Notes: generated by a model from the sequence alone, not told the origin. 64,000 bases of DNA from a bacterium (GCA_028821455.1 JAPPGE010000049.1:24595-88594); one strand, 5' to 3'; counted from the first letter of the stretch, positions 37,611 to 47,010 are shown. A program made the numbers and translations.

Positions 37611-38401
37611 GGAGCGACTTCGAGACACTGAAGCTCGAGCGCGTGGGCGATCACGTGCTGCTGGTCACGCTCAACCGTCCGGAGGTGCTGAACGCGACCA
37701 ACACGACGATGGGCCGCGAACGCCTGGAACTCTTCGGCGGCCTCTACGTCGACCAGGAGGACGTGCGCTGCATCGTGCTGACCGGCGCCGGCCAGAGGGC
37801 GTTCAGCGCCGGCGGCGATCTCAAGGAGCGCAAGGGCATGTCGGATGCCGACTGGCGCCGCCAGCACGCGATCTTCGAGCAGGGCGCCATGGCGCTCAAG
37901 CAGTGTCCCGTGCCGGTGATCGCGGCGGTCAACGGCGTGGCTTACGGCGGCGGCTGCGAAACCGTGCTCTCCTGCGACTTCGCCTATGCCTCGTCGACCG
38001 CGACATTTGCGCTGACCGAGGTGAGGATCGGCATCCTGCCGGGCACCATGGGCACCCAGCAGCTGCCGCGCGCCGTGGGCGAGAGACGGGCCAGGGAGAT
38101 CCTGATGACCGGCATGCCGTTCACGGCCGAAGAGGCCTTCGCGTGGGGAATGGTCAACCGCGTGTGCGAGCCCGACCGCCTGCTGGAGGAGGCACTCGAG
38201 ACCGCGAGCGTGATCGCCGGAAACGCGCCGCTCGCCGTGCAGCGCATCAAGCGCGCCGCCGGCGTCGCGGGCGATCTTGATCTCGCCTCCGGTTTCCAGT
38301 TCGAGCTGGAGGCCTACAACCGGCTGGTCGTCACCGAGGACCGCCAGGAGGGCGTCAACGCCTTCAACGAGAAACGCAAACCGCAGTTCAGGGGCAGGTG
38401 A
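37607..38401 (+). CDS. Enoyl-CoA hydratase/isomerase family protein
   Basis: The 264-aa crotonase has AFSAGGDLKERK for the oxyanion hole and both catalytic glutamates, in GGGCETVLSCD (about residue 112) and LTEVRIGILPG (about 132). It probably hydrates an enoyl-CoA intermediate produced by the downstream acyl-CoA dehydrogenase. ATG overlaps the CoA transferase stop. Confidence 0.87.
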   Translation: MRSDFETLKLERVGDHVLLVTLNRPEVLNATNTTMGRERLELFGGLYVDQEDVRCIVLTGAGQRAFSAGGDLKERKGMSDADWRRQHAIFEQGAMALKQCPVPVIAAVNGVAYGGGCETVLSCDFAYASSTATFALTEVRIGILPGTMGTQQLPRAVGERRAREILMTGMPFTAEEAFAWGMVNRVCEPDRLLEEALETASVIAGNAPLAVQRIKRAAGVAGDLDLASGFQFELEAYNRLVVTEDRQEGVNAFNEKRKPQFRGR

Positions 38402-38402
38402 G

Positions 38403-39347
38403 ATGAGCGAGATTGATGTCGTCGTCCAGGAAGTCGGGCCGCGGGACGGGCTGCAGAATGTCGAGCGGACCATGCCAACGGATGCAAAGATGGAGTGGAT
38501 CGGCGCTGTCTGCGAGGCGGGCGTGCCGCAAGTCCAGGTCGGAAGCTTCGTGCCGCCAAGGCTGATCCCGCAGCTTGCGGACACGGGGGAGATCGTGCGG
38601 CGCACCCGTGAAGGCTGGCCTGACGTTGCCCTCTCCGTGCTGATTCCGAACCTCAAGGGCGCCGAACTCGCCTTGCCGACCGGGCCCGACCAGGTGGCTT
38701 TCGTGCTCTCTGCCTCGGCCGCCCACAACGAGCGCAATGTGCGCCGCCCGGTCGACGAGTCCCTTGCCGACTTCGCCCGCATCGTGGCGCTGCGCAACGA
38801 GCTCGATCCCGGGCGCCGCGTGAAGGTATCGGGCGGCATCGCGACGGCGTTCGGCTGCACCATGCAGGGCGCGGTGCCGGAGGCGGAGGTTCTGCGGCTG
38901 GCCGAGACTCTGGCCGAGGCCGGCGCCGACCGCATCGGCATCGCCGACACCGTGGGCTACGCCAACCCCGGACAGGTGCGGCGCGTGTTCACGGATGTGC
39001 GGGCAGCCATCGGACCCGACATCGCGCTGGGCGCGCACTTCCACGACACCCGCGGACTCGGACTCGCCAACGTGCTGGCCGCGCTGGAGGCGGGCGTGCG
39101 CCAGTTCGACGGCGGCATGGGTGGTCTCGGCGGCTGCCCCTATGCGCCAGGCGCCACCGGCAACATCGTCACGGAGGACCTCGTCTTCATGCTCGAATCC
39201 ATGGGTCTCAGAACAGGCATCGACCTCGAGAGACTGGTCGCTGCGCGGCGCATCATGGAAGCGCACCTGCCGGGCGAGCCGACCCATGGCACCTTTGTCA
39301 AGGCCGGCGCGCCCAAGGGCTTCGTTCCGGCGAGCCGGGCGGCCTGA
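38403..39347 (+). CDS. HMG-CoA lyase-like aldol lyase
   Basis: The 314-aa TIM-barrel enzyme has EVGPRDGLQN (about residue 10), the metal ligands in AHFHDTRGLGLAN, and GGLGGCPYAPGATGNIVTED, whose Cys is the catalytic C-terminal Cys of HMG-CoA lyases. It should cleave a 3-hydroxy-3-methylacyl-CoA-like compound into acetyl-CoA and a keto product. In this operon the substrate may be the hydrated acyl-CoA rather than HMG-CoA itself. It starts 1 bp after the hydratase stop codon. Confidence 0.87.
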   Translation: MSEIDVVVQEVGPRDGLQNVERTMPTDAKMEWIGAVCEAGVPQVQVGSFVPPRLIPQLADTGEIVRRTREGWPDVALSVLIPNLKGAELALPTGPDQVAFVLSASAAHNERNVRRPVDESLADFARIVALRNELDPGRRVKVSGGIATAFGCTMQGAVPEAEVLRLAETLAEAGADRIGIADTVGYANPGQVRRVFTDVRAAIGPDIALGAHFHDTRGLGLANVLAALEAGVRQFDGGMGGLGGCPYAPGATGNIVTEDLVFMLESMGLRTGIDLERLVAARRIMEAHLPGEPTHGTFVKAGAPKGFVPASRAA

Positions 39348-39349
39348 CC

Positions 39350-40534
39350 GTGGCGGAGATGCCGGTGATGGAGCTCGGCGAGGACTATCCCGAGCTGCGC
39401 GAACAGGTGACGCGACTGTGTGCCCGCTTTCCCGGGGAGTACTGGCGCGATCTCGAAAGGCAGCCGGTCGAAGAGTCCTATCCCACGGCCTTCATCGAGG
39501 CCATGACCGAGGCGGGCTATCTTGCCGCGCTGATTCCCGAAGACTACGGCGGGTCGGGCCTGCCGCTGCGCGCCGGCGCCGTGATCCTCGAGACGGTCAA
39601 CCGCTGTGGCGGCAGCGCCGCGGCCGGCCATGCCCAGATGTACACGATGGGGACGGTGCTGCGGCACGGCAGCGACGCCCAGAAGCAAAAATACCTGCCG
39701 GGGATTGCCTCAGGCGACTTGCGGCTGCAGGCCTTCGGCGTCACCGAGCCGACGTCGGGTTCGGATACGACGCAGATCACCACGCGGGCCGAGCGCACCA
39801 GCGAAGGCTACGTCATCAACGGACAGAAGGTCTGGACCAGCCGTGCCCTGCACTCCGACCTGATGCTGCTCCTTGCCCGCACGACGCCGCTCGCCGAGGT
39901 CGAGAAGCGCCACCACGGCATCTCGACGTTCCTGATCGATCTCCAGGATGCGAGACAGGGCGGCTGCACGATCCGTCCCATCGACGCCATGATCAATCAC
40001 CACACCACCGAGGTGTTCTTCGACAACGTCGTGGTGCCCCACGATGCGCTGATCGGCGAGGAAGGCCGGGGGTTCCGCTACATCCTCGACGGCATGAACG
40101 CCGAACGTTGCCTGACGGCTGCCGAGGCGATCGGCAACGGCCGCTATTTCGTCGACAAGGCCGTGGCCTATGCCAGCGAGCGCGTCGTGTTCAACCGGCC
40201 TATCGGCCAGAACCAGGGCATACAGTTCCCGATCGCCGAGGCCCACACGCATCTCGAGGCGGCCGAACTGATGGTGCGCCGGGCGACAGCGCTCTTCGAC
40301 GCCGGCGAGCCCTGCGGCGCCGAGGCCAACATGGCGCGCTATCTCTCGTCGCAGGCCGCCTGGGACTGCGCCGAGGCCTGCTTCACGGCCCATGGCGGCT
40401 TCGCCTTCGCCCGCGAGTACGACATCGAGCGCAAGTGGCGCGAGGCGCGCCTGTCGCGCACCGCGCCCATCTCTCCCAACCTGATGCTGAGCTTCATTGC
40501 CCACCATGTTCTCGGCCTCCCCAAGTCCTACTGA
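39350..40534 (+). CDS. Acyl-CoA dehydrogenase
   Basis: The 394-aa protein (GTG start, 2 bp after the lyase stop) has LIPEDYGGSGLPL, the middle-domain FGVTEPTSGSDTTQI, NGQKVWTSRALHSDL and the C-terminal FTAHGGFAFAREYDIERKWREARL. The catalytic base is not obvious; the usual EGT motif is replaced by LSRTAPISPNLM, as in several amide- or branched-acyl members. It likely desaturates the CoA ester ahead of the crotonase. Confidence 0.85.
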   Translation: MAEMPVMELGEDYPELREQVTRLCARFPGEYWRDLERQPVEESYPTAFIEAMTEAGYLAALIPEDYGGSGLPLRAGAVILETVNRCGGSAAAGHAQMYTMGTVLRHGSDAQKQKYLPGIASGDLRLQAFGVTEPTSGSDTTQITTRAERTSEGYVINGQKVWTSRALHSDLMLLLARTTPLAEVEKRHHGISTFLIDLQDARQGGCTIRPIDAMINHHTTEVFFDNVVVPHDALIGEEGRGFRYILDGMNAERCLTAAEAIGNGRYFVDKAVAYASERVVFNRPIGQNQGIQFPIAEAHTHLEAAELMVRRATALFDAGEPCGAEANMARYLSSQAAWDCAEACFTAHGGFAFAREYDIERKWREARLSRTAPISPNLMLSFIAHHVLGLPKSY

Positions 40535-40592
40535 TGGGCCTAACGGCGCGCTCACCGGTCTCGAACCGCCGGCACCAGGCGCGGACGGCATG

Positions 40593-40606
40593 CGTTGAGT
40601 TCAACG
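40593..40606. promoter_or_regulatory. Perfect palindrome ahead of the Rieske oxygenase gene
   Basis: CGTTGA-GT-TCAACG is a perfect 14-bp palindrome in the 183-bp gap before the oxygenase. The gap suggests a second promoter within the cluster. TTGA and TCAA also flank the repeat upstream of the XRE-cupin gene, but the spacing differs. Confidence 0.35.
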
Positions 40607-40717
40607 CCGTCGTCACGGGTGCGTGTGGTACGCTCCCGGGCGCGGGGCCCGGGTTTGGGCACACTGAACGAGCCCGTGGTTGGGGATTGAAGCCTGGTCG
40701 GTCACCTGGGGAAGGCC

Positions 40718-41830
40718 ATGTTCAAAGCTCGTGATCTCGGAATCGACATCGAGGAGATCGATCGGCGCCTGGCGGACAACTGGAGCCTGCCGACCCGGTT
40801 CTACTGGGATCCGAAGATCTTCGATCTCGAGATGGAGGCGATCTTCGCCAGGAACTGGCTTTACTTCGGATCCGTTCACCAGGTCGCCAGGCCCGGTGAT
40901 GTCGCGGTGCGGCGAATGGGGCGCTTGCCGATCGTCGTGACGCGGGACAGGAGCGGCACGCTGCGGGCCTTCCTCAACATCTGCCGCCACCGTGGCTACA
41001 CGGTCGTGGAAGGCAACAAGACGAACTGCCTGCGCCTCGCGTGCCGCTACCACGGCTGGTCCTACCATCTCGACGGCACCCTGGCGCACGCGCCGGATGC
41101 TGCGGGCGAGGCCGGTTTCTGCAGGAACGAACTGGGCCTCGCCACGGTCGCGATCGAGCAATGGGGCCCGGCGCTCTTCGTCAATCCCGATGCCGAAGCC
41201 GGCCCGATCGCGAGCTTCTGGGGCAGGGGCTACGCCAGAAGCGAGGCCGAGGGCCTCGCCCCGGACGCGGAAGGGTTCGAGCTCGTGCGCGAGGTGATCT
41301 ACGACGTGGAGACCAACTGGAAGCTCTGGTACGACAATGGCGCGGAGTGCTACCACTGCGCCCTGATACACGGCGAATCCTTTGCCAACGCCTACCAGTC
41401 GGATGCCGGCACCTACGAGACCGAGACCGGCCCGAACTTCAGCTTCAACATGTACCACGGCAAGCCGCGCGAGGGCGCAAACGCCGGCCCGGCGAGCGAC
41501 AATCCGGTGTTGCAGGCCTTCCCCGGCTTCGTCGGCTTCCGCGACGGCGACATCCTGCATCACGCCGGCATGGTGCCGGTCGCGCCGGACCGCACCTGCC
41601 ACGTCACGCACTACTACGCGCGGCCCGGCACGGACCCCGATTACGTCAAGGCATGGTGCGACCTGTGGGACCAGACCTACCGCGAGGACAACGTGGTGAC
41701 CGCGGATCAGCACCGCAATCTGGCTGCGGCCCAGCAGCCCTGGAATCGCTATGTTGCGAGCCGCGAGTTCGGGGCGCAGCACATCAGCCGGGAGATCTGG
41801 CGGCACTGCAAGGCCGCGCTTCAGGCCTGA
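40718..41830 (+). CDS. Rieske non-heme iron oxygenase, alpha subunit (GbcA/CntA-like)
   Basis: The 370-aa enzyme has the Rieske 2Fe-2S motif CRHRGY...CRYHGWSY (about residues 88-112) and the mononuclear-iron motif ECYHCALIH (about 210). ECYHC is typical of the quaternary-amine branch (glycine betaine, stachydrine, carnitine monooxygenases). FENWLYFG-like NWLYFGSVHQV precedes the Rieske domain. No dedicated reductase gene is in the cluster. It probably hydroxylates an N-methyl or related substrate, starting or continuing the pathway. Confidence 0.85.
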   Translation: MFKARDLGIDIEEIDRRLADNWSLPTRFYWDPKIFDLEMEAIFARNWLYFGSVHQVARPGDVAVRRMGRLPIVVTRDRSGTLRAFLNICRHRGYTVVEGNKTNCLRLACRYHGWSYHLDGTLAHAPDAAGEAGFCRNELGLATVAIEQWGPALFVNPDAEAGPIASFWGRGYARSEAEGLAPDAEGFELVREVIYDVETNWKLWYDNGAECYHCALIHGESFANAYQSDAGTYETETGPNFSFNMYHGKPREGANAGPASDNPVLQAFPGFVGFRDGDILHHAGMVPVAPDRTCHVTHYYARPGTDPDYVKAWCDLWDQTYREDNVVTADQHRNLAAAQQPWNRYVASREFGAQHISREIWRHCKAALQA

Positions 41831-42079
41831 CCCCCCGGCAGCGCCCCCGCATCCTTCACGGTCGAAGTCCACGATCGAGGCCCGGCCGGACGTCACGCAT
41901 GAGCCAGTTCCCGAAACTCTGCTGCAGCCAGGATACGTGTTCGACTGGACCCGAGCCGGTGCTGGAAGAAACAGGTACCCCCAGGGCCGCCGGGTGACTT
42001 GCCATCGGACCGGCCTCTGTGGTCTAGATGGCGGCCGCCGCAACAGCCGGGCAGGCGCATGATCTAAGGAGACGAGGTG

Positions 42080-43369
42080 ATGAGTGACGGCAAGACGATT
42101 GTTTTCTTCCCCGAGGCCGCATTCGGGCCGGCCCTCAATTCGGTGGGCATCGCCCAGGTCTGCCGCGACATGGGGCACCGGCCGGTGTTTCTGGCGGATC
42201 CGGGATTCACCGGGGTCTTTGCGGACTACGGCTTCGAGGAGCATGCCGTGCCGATGTCCGAGCCCATGGAGCCCGAGGCGATGGCGCGATACTGGTCGGA
42301 CTTCATCAACGGCCAGATTCCGAACTTCCACACGCCGCCCATCGAACAGGTCTCGACCTACATCAAGGCCTGCTGGGAGGCGATCGTCGAAACCGCCGTG
42401 TGGGCCGAGAAGTCCCTTCCCGGCGTCCTTGCAGAAGTCGAGCCCGATCTCATCTGCGTCGACAACGTGGTGCTCTTCCCCGCCACCAAGCGTCACGGCG
42501 CGCCCTGGGTGAGGATCATCTCGTGCAGCGAGAACGAGATCGAGGACCCGGATATCCCGCCCCATCTCTCCGGGTGCCGCGAGGATGATCCGGAAGGCTT
42601 CCGCCTCTATCGCGAGGCCTTCGAGAGGGAGATCGCCCCCATCCACGCGCAGTTCAACGAGTTCATCGTCTCTTGCGGCGAGGAGCCCTATCCGCTCGGC
42701 CAGTTCTTCGAAACCTCCCCCTGGCTCAACCTCCTGCACTATCCCAAGCCCCTCGCCTTCCAGCGCCGCCACCCCCTGGACGAGGAGACGTTCGTCTACC
42801 TCGAGGGCTGCATCCGGGAGGAAGACCCCTACACCGTCCCGGACTTCCCCGTGAACCAGGCGAAGCCGCTCGTCTACGTCAGCTTCGGCAGCCTGGGATC
42901 GGGCGACACGGATCTCATGAAGCGCCTGATGGCGACGCTGGGCACGCTGCCCGTGAGGGTGCTGGTCAACGTCGGGGACTATGGCGAGGCCTACGACCAT
43001 GTGCCGCCGAACTGCCATGTCGACAGCTGGTATCCGCAGCCTTCGGTCATCGCCGAAGTCGATGCCGTCATCCATCACGGCGGCAACAACAGCTTCAATG
43101 AGTGCCTCTACTTCGGCAAGCCGTCGCTGATCATGCCTTACTGCTGGGACGGCCACGACAACGCAACCCACATCGACGAGAGGGGCTACGGCCTCGCCAT
43201 GGAACGCTACACGTGGAAGGACGCGGACATCGCCGCCGCCCTCGAGAGGCTGTTGAGCGACGCCGCCATGAAGCAGCGACTCGAGTCCCTCTCGGCGCAC
43301 ATGCAGGCCGAGGACGGACGCCGCAAGGGCGCCAGGGCCCTCGACCATCTGCTCCGGAAGGGCGCATGA
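42080..43369 (+). CDS. UGT/MGT-type glycosyltransferase (GT1 fold)
   Basis: ATG 42080 is 7 bases after AAGGAG. The 429-aa product has an N-terminal acceptor domain (TIVFFPEAAFGPALNSVG) and a C-terminal donor domain. The donor domain has PLVYVSFGSLGSG, then HHGGNNSFNECLYFGKPSLIMPYCWDGHDNA, matching the nucleotide-sugar-binding signature with Asp-Gly in place of the usual Asp-Gln. GT1 enzymes glycosylate small hydrophobic molecules, so its place in a catabolic cluster is unexpected. Coupled to the cupin gene by a 4-bp overlap. Confidence 0.8.
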   Translation: MSDGKTIVFFPEAAFGPALNSVGIAQVCRDMGHRPVFLADPGFTGVFADYGFEEHAVPMSEPMEPEAMARYWSDFINGQIPNFHTPPIEQVSTYIKACWEAIVETAVWAEKSLPGVLAEVEPDLICVDNVVLFPATKRHGAPWVRIISCSENEIEDPDIPPHLSGCREDDPEGFRLYREAFEREIAPIHAQFNEFIVSCGEEPYPLGQFFETSPWLNLLHYPKPLAFQRRHPLDEETFVYLEGCIREEDPYTVPDFPVNQAKPLVYVSFGSLGSGDTDLMKRLMATLGTLPVRVLVNVGDYGEAYDHVPPNCHVDSWYPQPSVIAEVDAVIHHGGNNSFNECLYFGKPSLIMPYCWDGHDNATHIDERGYGLAMERYTWKDADIAAALERLLSDAAMKQRLESLSAHMQAEDGRRKGARALDHLLRKGA

Positions 43370-43704
43370 CCGAGGCGTCGGTCCTCGCCGACGGACCGCT
43401 TGTCGACTGGGGACCGGTCGAGACACCGCTGGGCGAGCCCGTGTCGCGGACGTCGGGACGGCTCCTTGAAGGCGGGTCCGGCCGCTTCCCCGAGGCCGGG
43501 TACTGGCGCTGCACCGAAGGCCGCTGGCGCTGCGAAATCGCGCGGAGCGAGTTCTGCCACTTTCTCGAGGGTGACTGCACCTACACGAGCGATGATGGCG
43601 CCGTCATCGACGTGACCGGCGGAAAGACAGTGTGGTTCCCCGAGGGCTGGAAAGGCGAATGCCGGGTCCTGAAGACCGTCTCCAAGGTCTACCTCATCGT
43701 CTGA
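43366..43704 (+). CDS. Cupin-domain protein (DUF861/EutQ-like)
   Basis: The 112-aa protein has a single small cupin barrel: GYWRCTEGRWRCEI, EFCHFLEGDCTYTSDDG and TVWFPEGWKGECRV. Proteins of this cupin_3 group include enzymes and binding proteins of nitrogen-compound metabolism. Few metal-binding His remain, so a binding or scaffolding role is possible. It ends the catabolic cluster and its 3' end may overlap the next start. Confidence 0.82.
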   Translation: MTEASVLADGPLVDWGPVETPLGEPVSRTSGRLLEGGSGRFPEAGYWRCTEGRWRCEIARSEFCHFLEGDCTYTSDDGAVIDVTGGKTVWFPEGWKGECRVLKTVSKVYLIV

Positions 43705-45008
43705 CCGCCCTCCCAAGACGCGCCGGGAGCTGTCTTGCTCTCCTTTGCGTCCTGGGGTTCCACGTGTCGGCCTGGGGCTCCGCCACCACAGCACGACTCG
43801 AAGAACTCACCAGAACCCTTCTGGAGGCGGGCCTCGGCGGGGATGCCATCACCTACCGGATCGCCATCGCGGAAGGGGACGATGGCGCCATCGTCGCAAG
43901 TCTCTCGGACATCGCCGTGGGCGATGCAACCACGCCTCTCGTTGTCGACGACGTCGCCGTCACCTGGAGGCCGGCAGGCGACCGCCTCTACACCGCTACT
44001 CTGACAATACCGGCTGTCAGCGTACTCAATGACGAAGGCGACACGATTGCCAGCCTCACGGCAGGCGGCGGGAAACTCAACCTGCTGGTCCACATCGATA
44101 CCGGGCTCCTCAAATCCGGCACCATGGACGCCACCGGCGTGACCGTGTCCCTGGCCGGGGGCGCGACCATGGTCCGCATCGACCACCTGGCAGCGTCCGT
44201 GATTCCCGAAGAGACCGCACCTGCAACCTGGGCGGGTCAGGCTCAACTTGACCTGGTCGGGCTAGCCGTGACGGGAGATGACGGGACGGCTGTCGCGCTG
44301 ACCCGCGGCCGTGCCGCCGGATGGTTCCGCGACATCCCGGCGACACCGGTCCTGGGAAGCCTGCCCGAAGGAGCCTCCCTCAGGGGCGAGGTAGCCCTGG
44401 AGGACCTGTCCGCGGCCGGCGGATCCGGCTTGCGGGCCGGCATGGAGTCATCCCTCCTGGAGTTCACCGTGGCGGGCACCGGCGGCGACCTCGGCTCCAT
44501 CGCGCTCCGCTACAGCCACGAGGGTCTCGCCCTGGAGGACGCCGGCCTGGCGCCGGTCGTGCCACGGTCGCTCGCTGGCGACGTGAACCTCGATGCCGTG
44601 CCGGTCGCCGACCTCGTCGCGGCCTTCGACCGCCCGTTCGCAAGCAGCCTGCCGGAAGGCGCCACGCTCGGCCTTGAGCTGGACTGGACATGGCCGGACG
44701 GCGCCGGCAACGCCAGCGGCCGGCTCGCCTCGGCGCCTCTCGCACCGGTTCCGGCCACCGGGACCGTCAGGTTCATCACCGGCGGCATGGCGGACCTGGT
44801 CGAGAACGTGATCGCGGCGGCCCATGCCGGCAATCGCCAGGCAAGTCACCTTGTCACCTACCTCGCTCTCTTCAGGGCCATGGGCCGCCACGACGAGACG
44901 CAGGCAGAGCCACGCCTCGTCCACGACATCGAGCTGCTGCCCGACAACAGGATCCTGGTGAACGACAACGACATCAACATCCTCCTCAGCCTGCTGGGAG
45001 CCGACTGA
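43659..45008 (+). CDS. Exported protein of unknown function, paralogue of the gene at 45171-46673
   Basis: From ATG 43659 (preceded by GGAAAGG, overlapping the cupin gene by 46 bp) the product is 449 aa. A hydrophobic signal-like segment (CLALLCVLGFHVSAWG) lies about residues 25-40. No ATG, GTG or TTG gives a shorter signal peptide, so the start is uncertain. The rest is beta-rich and acidic. The C-terminus (AMGRHDE, VHDIELLPDNRILVNDND) matches that of the convergent gene. It may be a DUF2125-like envelope protein, but I cannot confirm this. Confidence 0.65.
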   Translation: MPGPEDRLQGLPHRLTALPRRAGSCLALLCVLGFHVSAWGSATTARLEELTRTLLEAGLGGDAITYRIAIAEGDDGAIVASLSDIAVGDATTPLVVDDVAVTWRPAGDRLYTATLTIPAVSVLNDEGDTIASLTAGGGKLNLLVHIDTGLLKSGTMDATGVTVSLAGGATMVRIDHLAASVIPEETAPATWAGQAQLDLVGLAVTGDDGTAVALTRGRAAGWFRDIPATPVLGSLPEGASLRGEVALEDLSAAGGSGLRAGMESSLLEFTVAGTGGDLGSIALRYSHEGLALEDAGLAPVVPRSLAGDVNLDAVPVADLVAAFDRPFASSLPEGATLGLELDWTWPDGAGNASGRLASAPLAPVPATGTVRFITGGMADLVENVIAAAHAGNRQASHLVTYLALFRAMGRHDETQAEPRLVHDIELLPDNRILVNDNDINILLSLLGAD

Positions 45009-45170
45009 ACCGGCTGCCGCACGGGCGGGATCCTTGTACTTCGCTGGTCGGACTGTCGCGAGGGACATCCATTCCTGCCGACGAGCAGGGCCGGACCCCG
45101 CGCAGCGGTCCGAAGAACTCGAGCGCCCTCCGGCGCATCAGGGCTTCGGGCTTGCGACACGGGACGAGCC

Positions 45171-46673
45171 CTATTGCATCGCGTCTTCCAGCACCGGACC
45201 TCCCATATCGTTGCCGTTGAGCAGGATGCGGCCTTCCGGAGTGAGCTCGAGGTCGTAGACGTGCCTTACCGCGCTGGCCTCCTCGACGCGCCGGCCCATC
45301 GCCTGCATGGCCGCGAGCACTTGTGCGGTCTCCTGCGCTCCGGCATCGCCCGAGGCCGCCATGCCTGCCAAATGCTCTGCGAGGCCGTCGAGGCCGAGCA
45401 CCTCGAGCCGCGCCGTGCCGACGGCCATCATGGGCGACTGTCCGGATGCGGTGAACCGCCCGGCAAGGTCCGCCCGCAGCGCGGCGCTCTCGTAGCCCAG
45501 ACGCTCGATTTCGAACACGCTCCCGGCCCGCAGTACGTGCTGCAGCGCGAGCATCCCGAAGTCCCGGGCATCGAAGGGGACGAGGTCGTTGAGGGCGTTC
45601 CGAAACATGTCCCCGCCCAGCACCGCCAGATCGAGGGAGGGGAGATCGCGGAACGCCAGGCGCAGGTCGACGTCATGGGGCACGAGATCGCCCTCGAGGC
45701 TCCCCACCGGAACGGTGAGACCGGCGTGGCCGTACTCGACGACGAAGGAGGCAGCGTCGGTGTCCAGCCCCTCCATCACCGTGCCAAAGTTCACGGCGTC
45801 GAAACTGAACTCCTGGAGCGAGTCGGGATCGCGCAAGAAGAAGTCCGACAGGTCGACCGTCATGGACACGCTCTCCATGAGAGGCGCCCGCGCCATGGCC
45901 AGATCCGCGAGCCGAGCAGCGGTCTCCTCCATCCAGTCCTCGCCCGGCGGTTCGGTGCCCTCTATCTCCTGGAAGGCTTCGGTGGCGGCGGCGAGGAAAA
46001 CGAGGTCCCAGCCGCCATAGGCGACCTCGGCATCAAGTCGCGCGAGTCCGAGCCCGTCAAAGCCGTTCAAGGCGAGCCGGACGCCCTCGACGCTCATGGA
46101 GCCAGGGCCGCTCCATTTCCCGTCCCGGTCTTCCTGGAGCGACGACCGCAGCGCCACCTGATCGACGGAGAACCGAAACTCCCCCTCGTAGGGAAATGTT
46201 CCGTGGAAGATCAGGTCCGTGAAGAGGCAGTCGGAGTCGGTCCAGGCGTCGACGTCGGGAACGTAGGACCCGACGCACCGCTGGCTGCCGAGAGAGGTAC
46301 CGCCGAGCAGGGCGCCCCCGTCGTCGTAGAGCGACGTGGTCCGGGGCAGACGCAGCGTCGAGCGGTAGCGGTCCGGACCGTCCGGAACCAGATCGAGTCC
46401 CGCTTCGCCGATCGCCCAGACGAAGTCGGGTCCGGAAAGAGCAATGTCGCGCACGACAAGCGAGATGGCACCACCCGCGTCCTCGCTCACGTCGACGACG
46501 TAGCCGACACCACCGCCGTTGCGTTCCAGCTCGATCGAGATCTGGTCCATGAACCTCTCGACCTGCTGTCGCAGAAGCGAGGCCGCGTCGGACTCGTCGG
46601 CCGTGACCTGCGCCACGGCGGGAGAGGCTGCCAGGGCCGCGCACAGGAGAAGGGCGGAAATCGACCGGGTCAC
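45171..46673 (-). CDS. Exported protein of unknown function, paralogue of the gene at 43659-45008
   Basis: The 500-aa protein has a signal peptide (MTRSISALLLCAALAASPAVAQ) and long beta-rich, acidic stretches. Its C-terminus, AMGRRVEE then VRHVYDLELTPEGRILLNGNDM, parallels that of the convergent neighbour. Both carry repeated references to short amphipathic strands, like AsmA- or DUF2125-type envelope proteins, though the family is not certain. The two genes are tail to tail, 162 bp apart, so the pair arose by an inverted duplication or was inverted later. Confidence 0.75.
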   Translation of the reverse strand: MTRSISALLLCAALAASPAVAQVTADESDAASLLRQQVERFMDQISIELERNGGGVGYVVDVSEDAGGAISLVVRDIALSGPDFVWAIGEAGLDLVPDGPDRYRSTLRLPRTTSLYDDGGALLGGTSLGSQRCVGSYVPDVDAWTDSDCLFTDLIFHGTFPYEGEFRFSVDQVALRSSLQEDRDGKWSGPGSMSVEGVRLALNGFDGLGLARLDAEVAYGGWDLVFLAAATEAFQEIEGTEPPGEDWMEETAARLADLAMARAPLMESVSMTVDLSDFFLRDPDSLQEFSFDAVNFGTVMEGLDTDAASFVVEYGHAGLTVPVGSLEGDLVPHDVDLRLAFRDLPSLDLAVLGGDMFRNALNDLVPFDARDFGMLALQHVLRAGSVFEIERLGYESAALRADLAGRFTASGQSPMMAVGTARLEVLGLDGLAEHLAGMAASGDAGAQETAQVLAAMQAMGRRVEEASAVRHVYDLELTPEGRILLNGNDMGGPVLEDAMQ

Positions 46674-46988
46674 GGAGGCCTCCCACGGGTGGGGATGCGA
46701 TCCTGAAGGTTAGGGCATGGAGCCCTGGTGCGACAACCCCGCACGCACCGCCCGAAGTGGGCCGCCCGGTCGCCGACATCGGCCGGGAATCGGCGAACAA
46801 CCGGTTCCACCTCCCTGCGGATGACGTCGATCACGGCCACTCCCCGCTAGTAGGCAACCAGGCTTCGATGCACCAGGAGGCCGTCCAGGCGCAGCAATTC
46901 GGTGTGAACCACCAGGTCACCTCCTATAGAGGCACCACAACTGACAACGACCCTGCTTTCCCTCTCGCCAATAGAGCACATTATCAAA

Positions 46989-47010
46989 GTGTTGAATGGC
47001 GCGTCAACAC
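46989..47010. repeat. Inverted repeat in the putative oriT
   Basis: GTGTTGA and TCAACAC form a perfect 7-bp stem around an 8-nt loop. Inverted repeats beside the nic site are recognised by TrwC-type relaxases; this is a candidate. Confidence 0.4.

Noticed and set aside
33430..40606. Shared operator for the XRE-cupin regulator (TTGA...TCAA at 33430 and 40593)
   Set aside because: The half sites match but the spacers are 7 and 2 bp, so they are unlikely to be bound in the same way. Kept only as weak single sites.
40613..43426. 937-codon minus-strand open frame
   Set aside because: Antisense shadow of the Rieske oxygenase and glycosyltransferase genes, with no recognisable motif.
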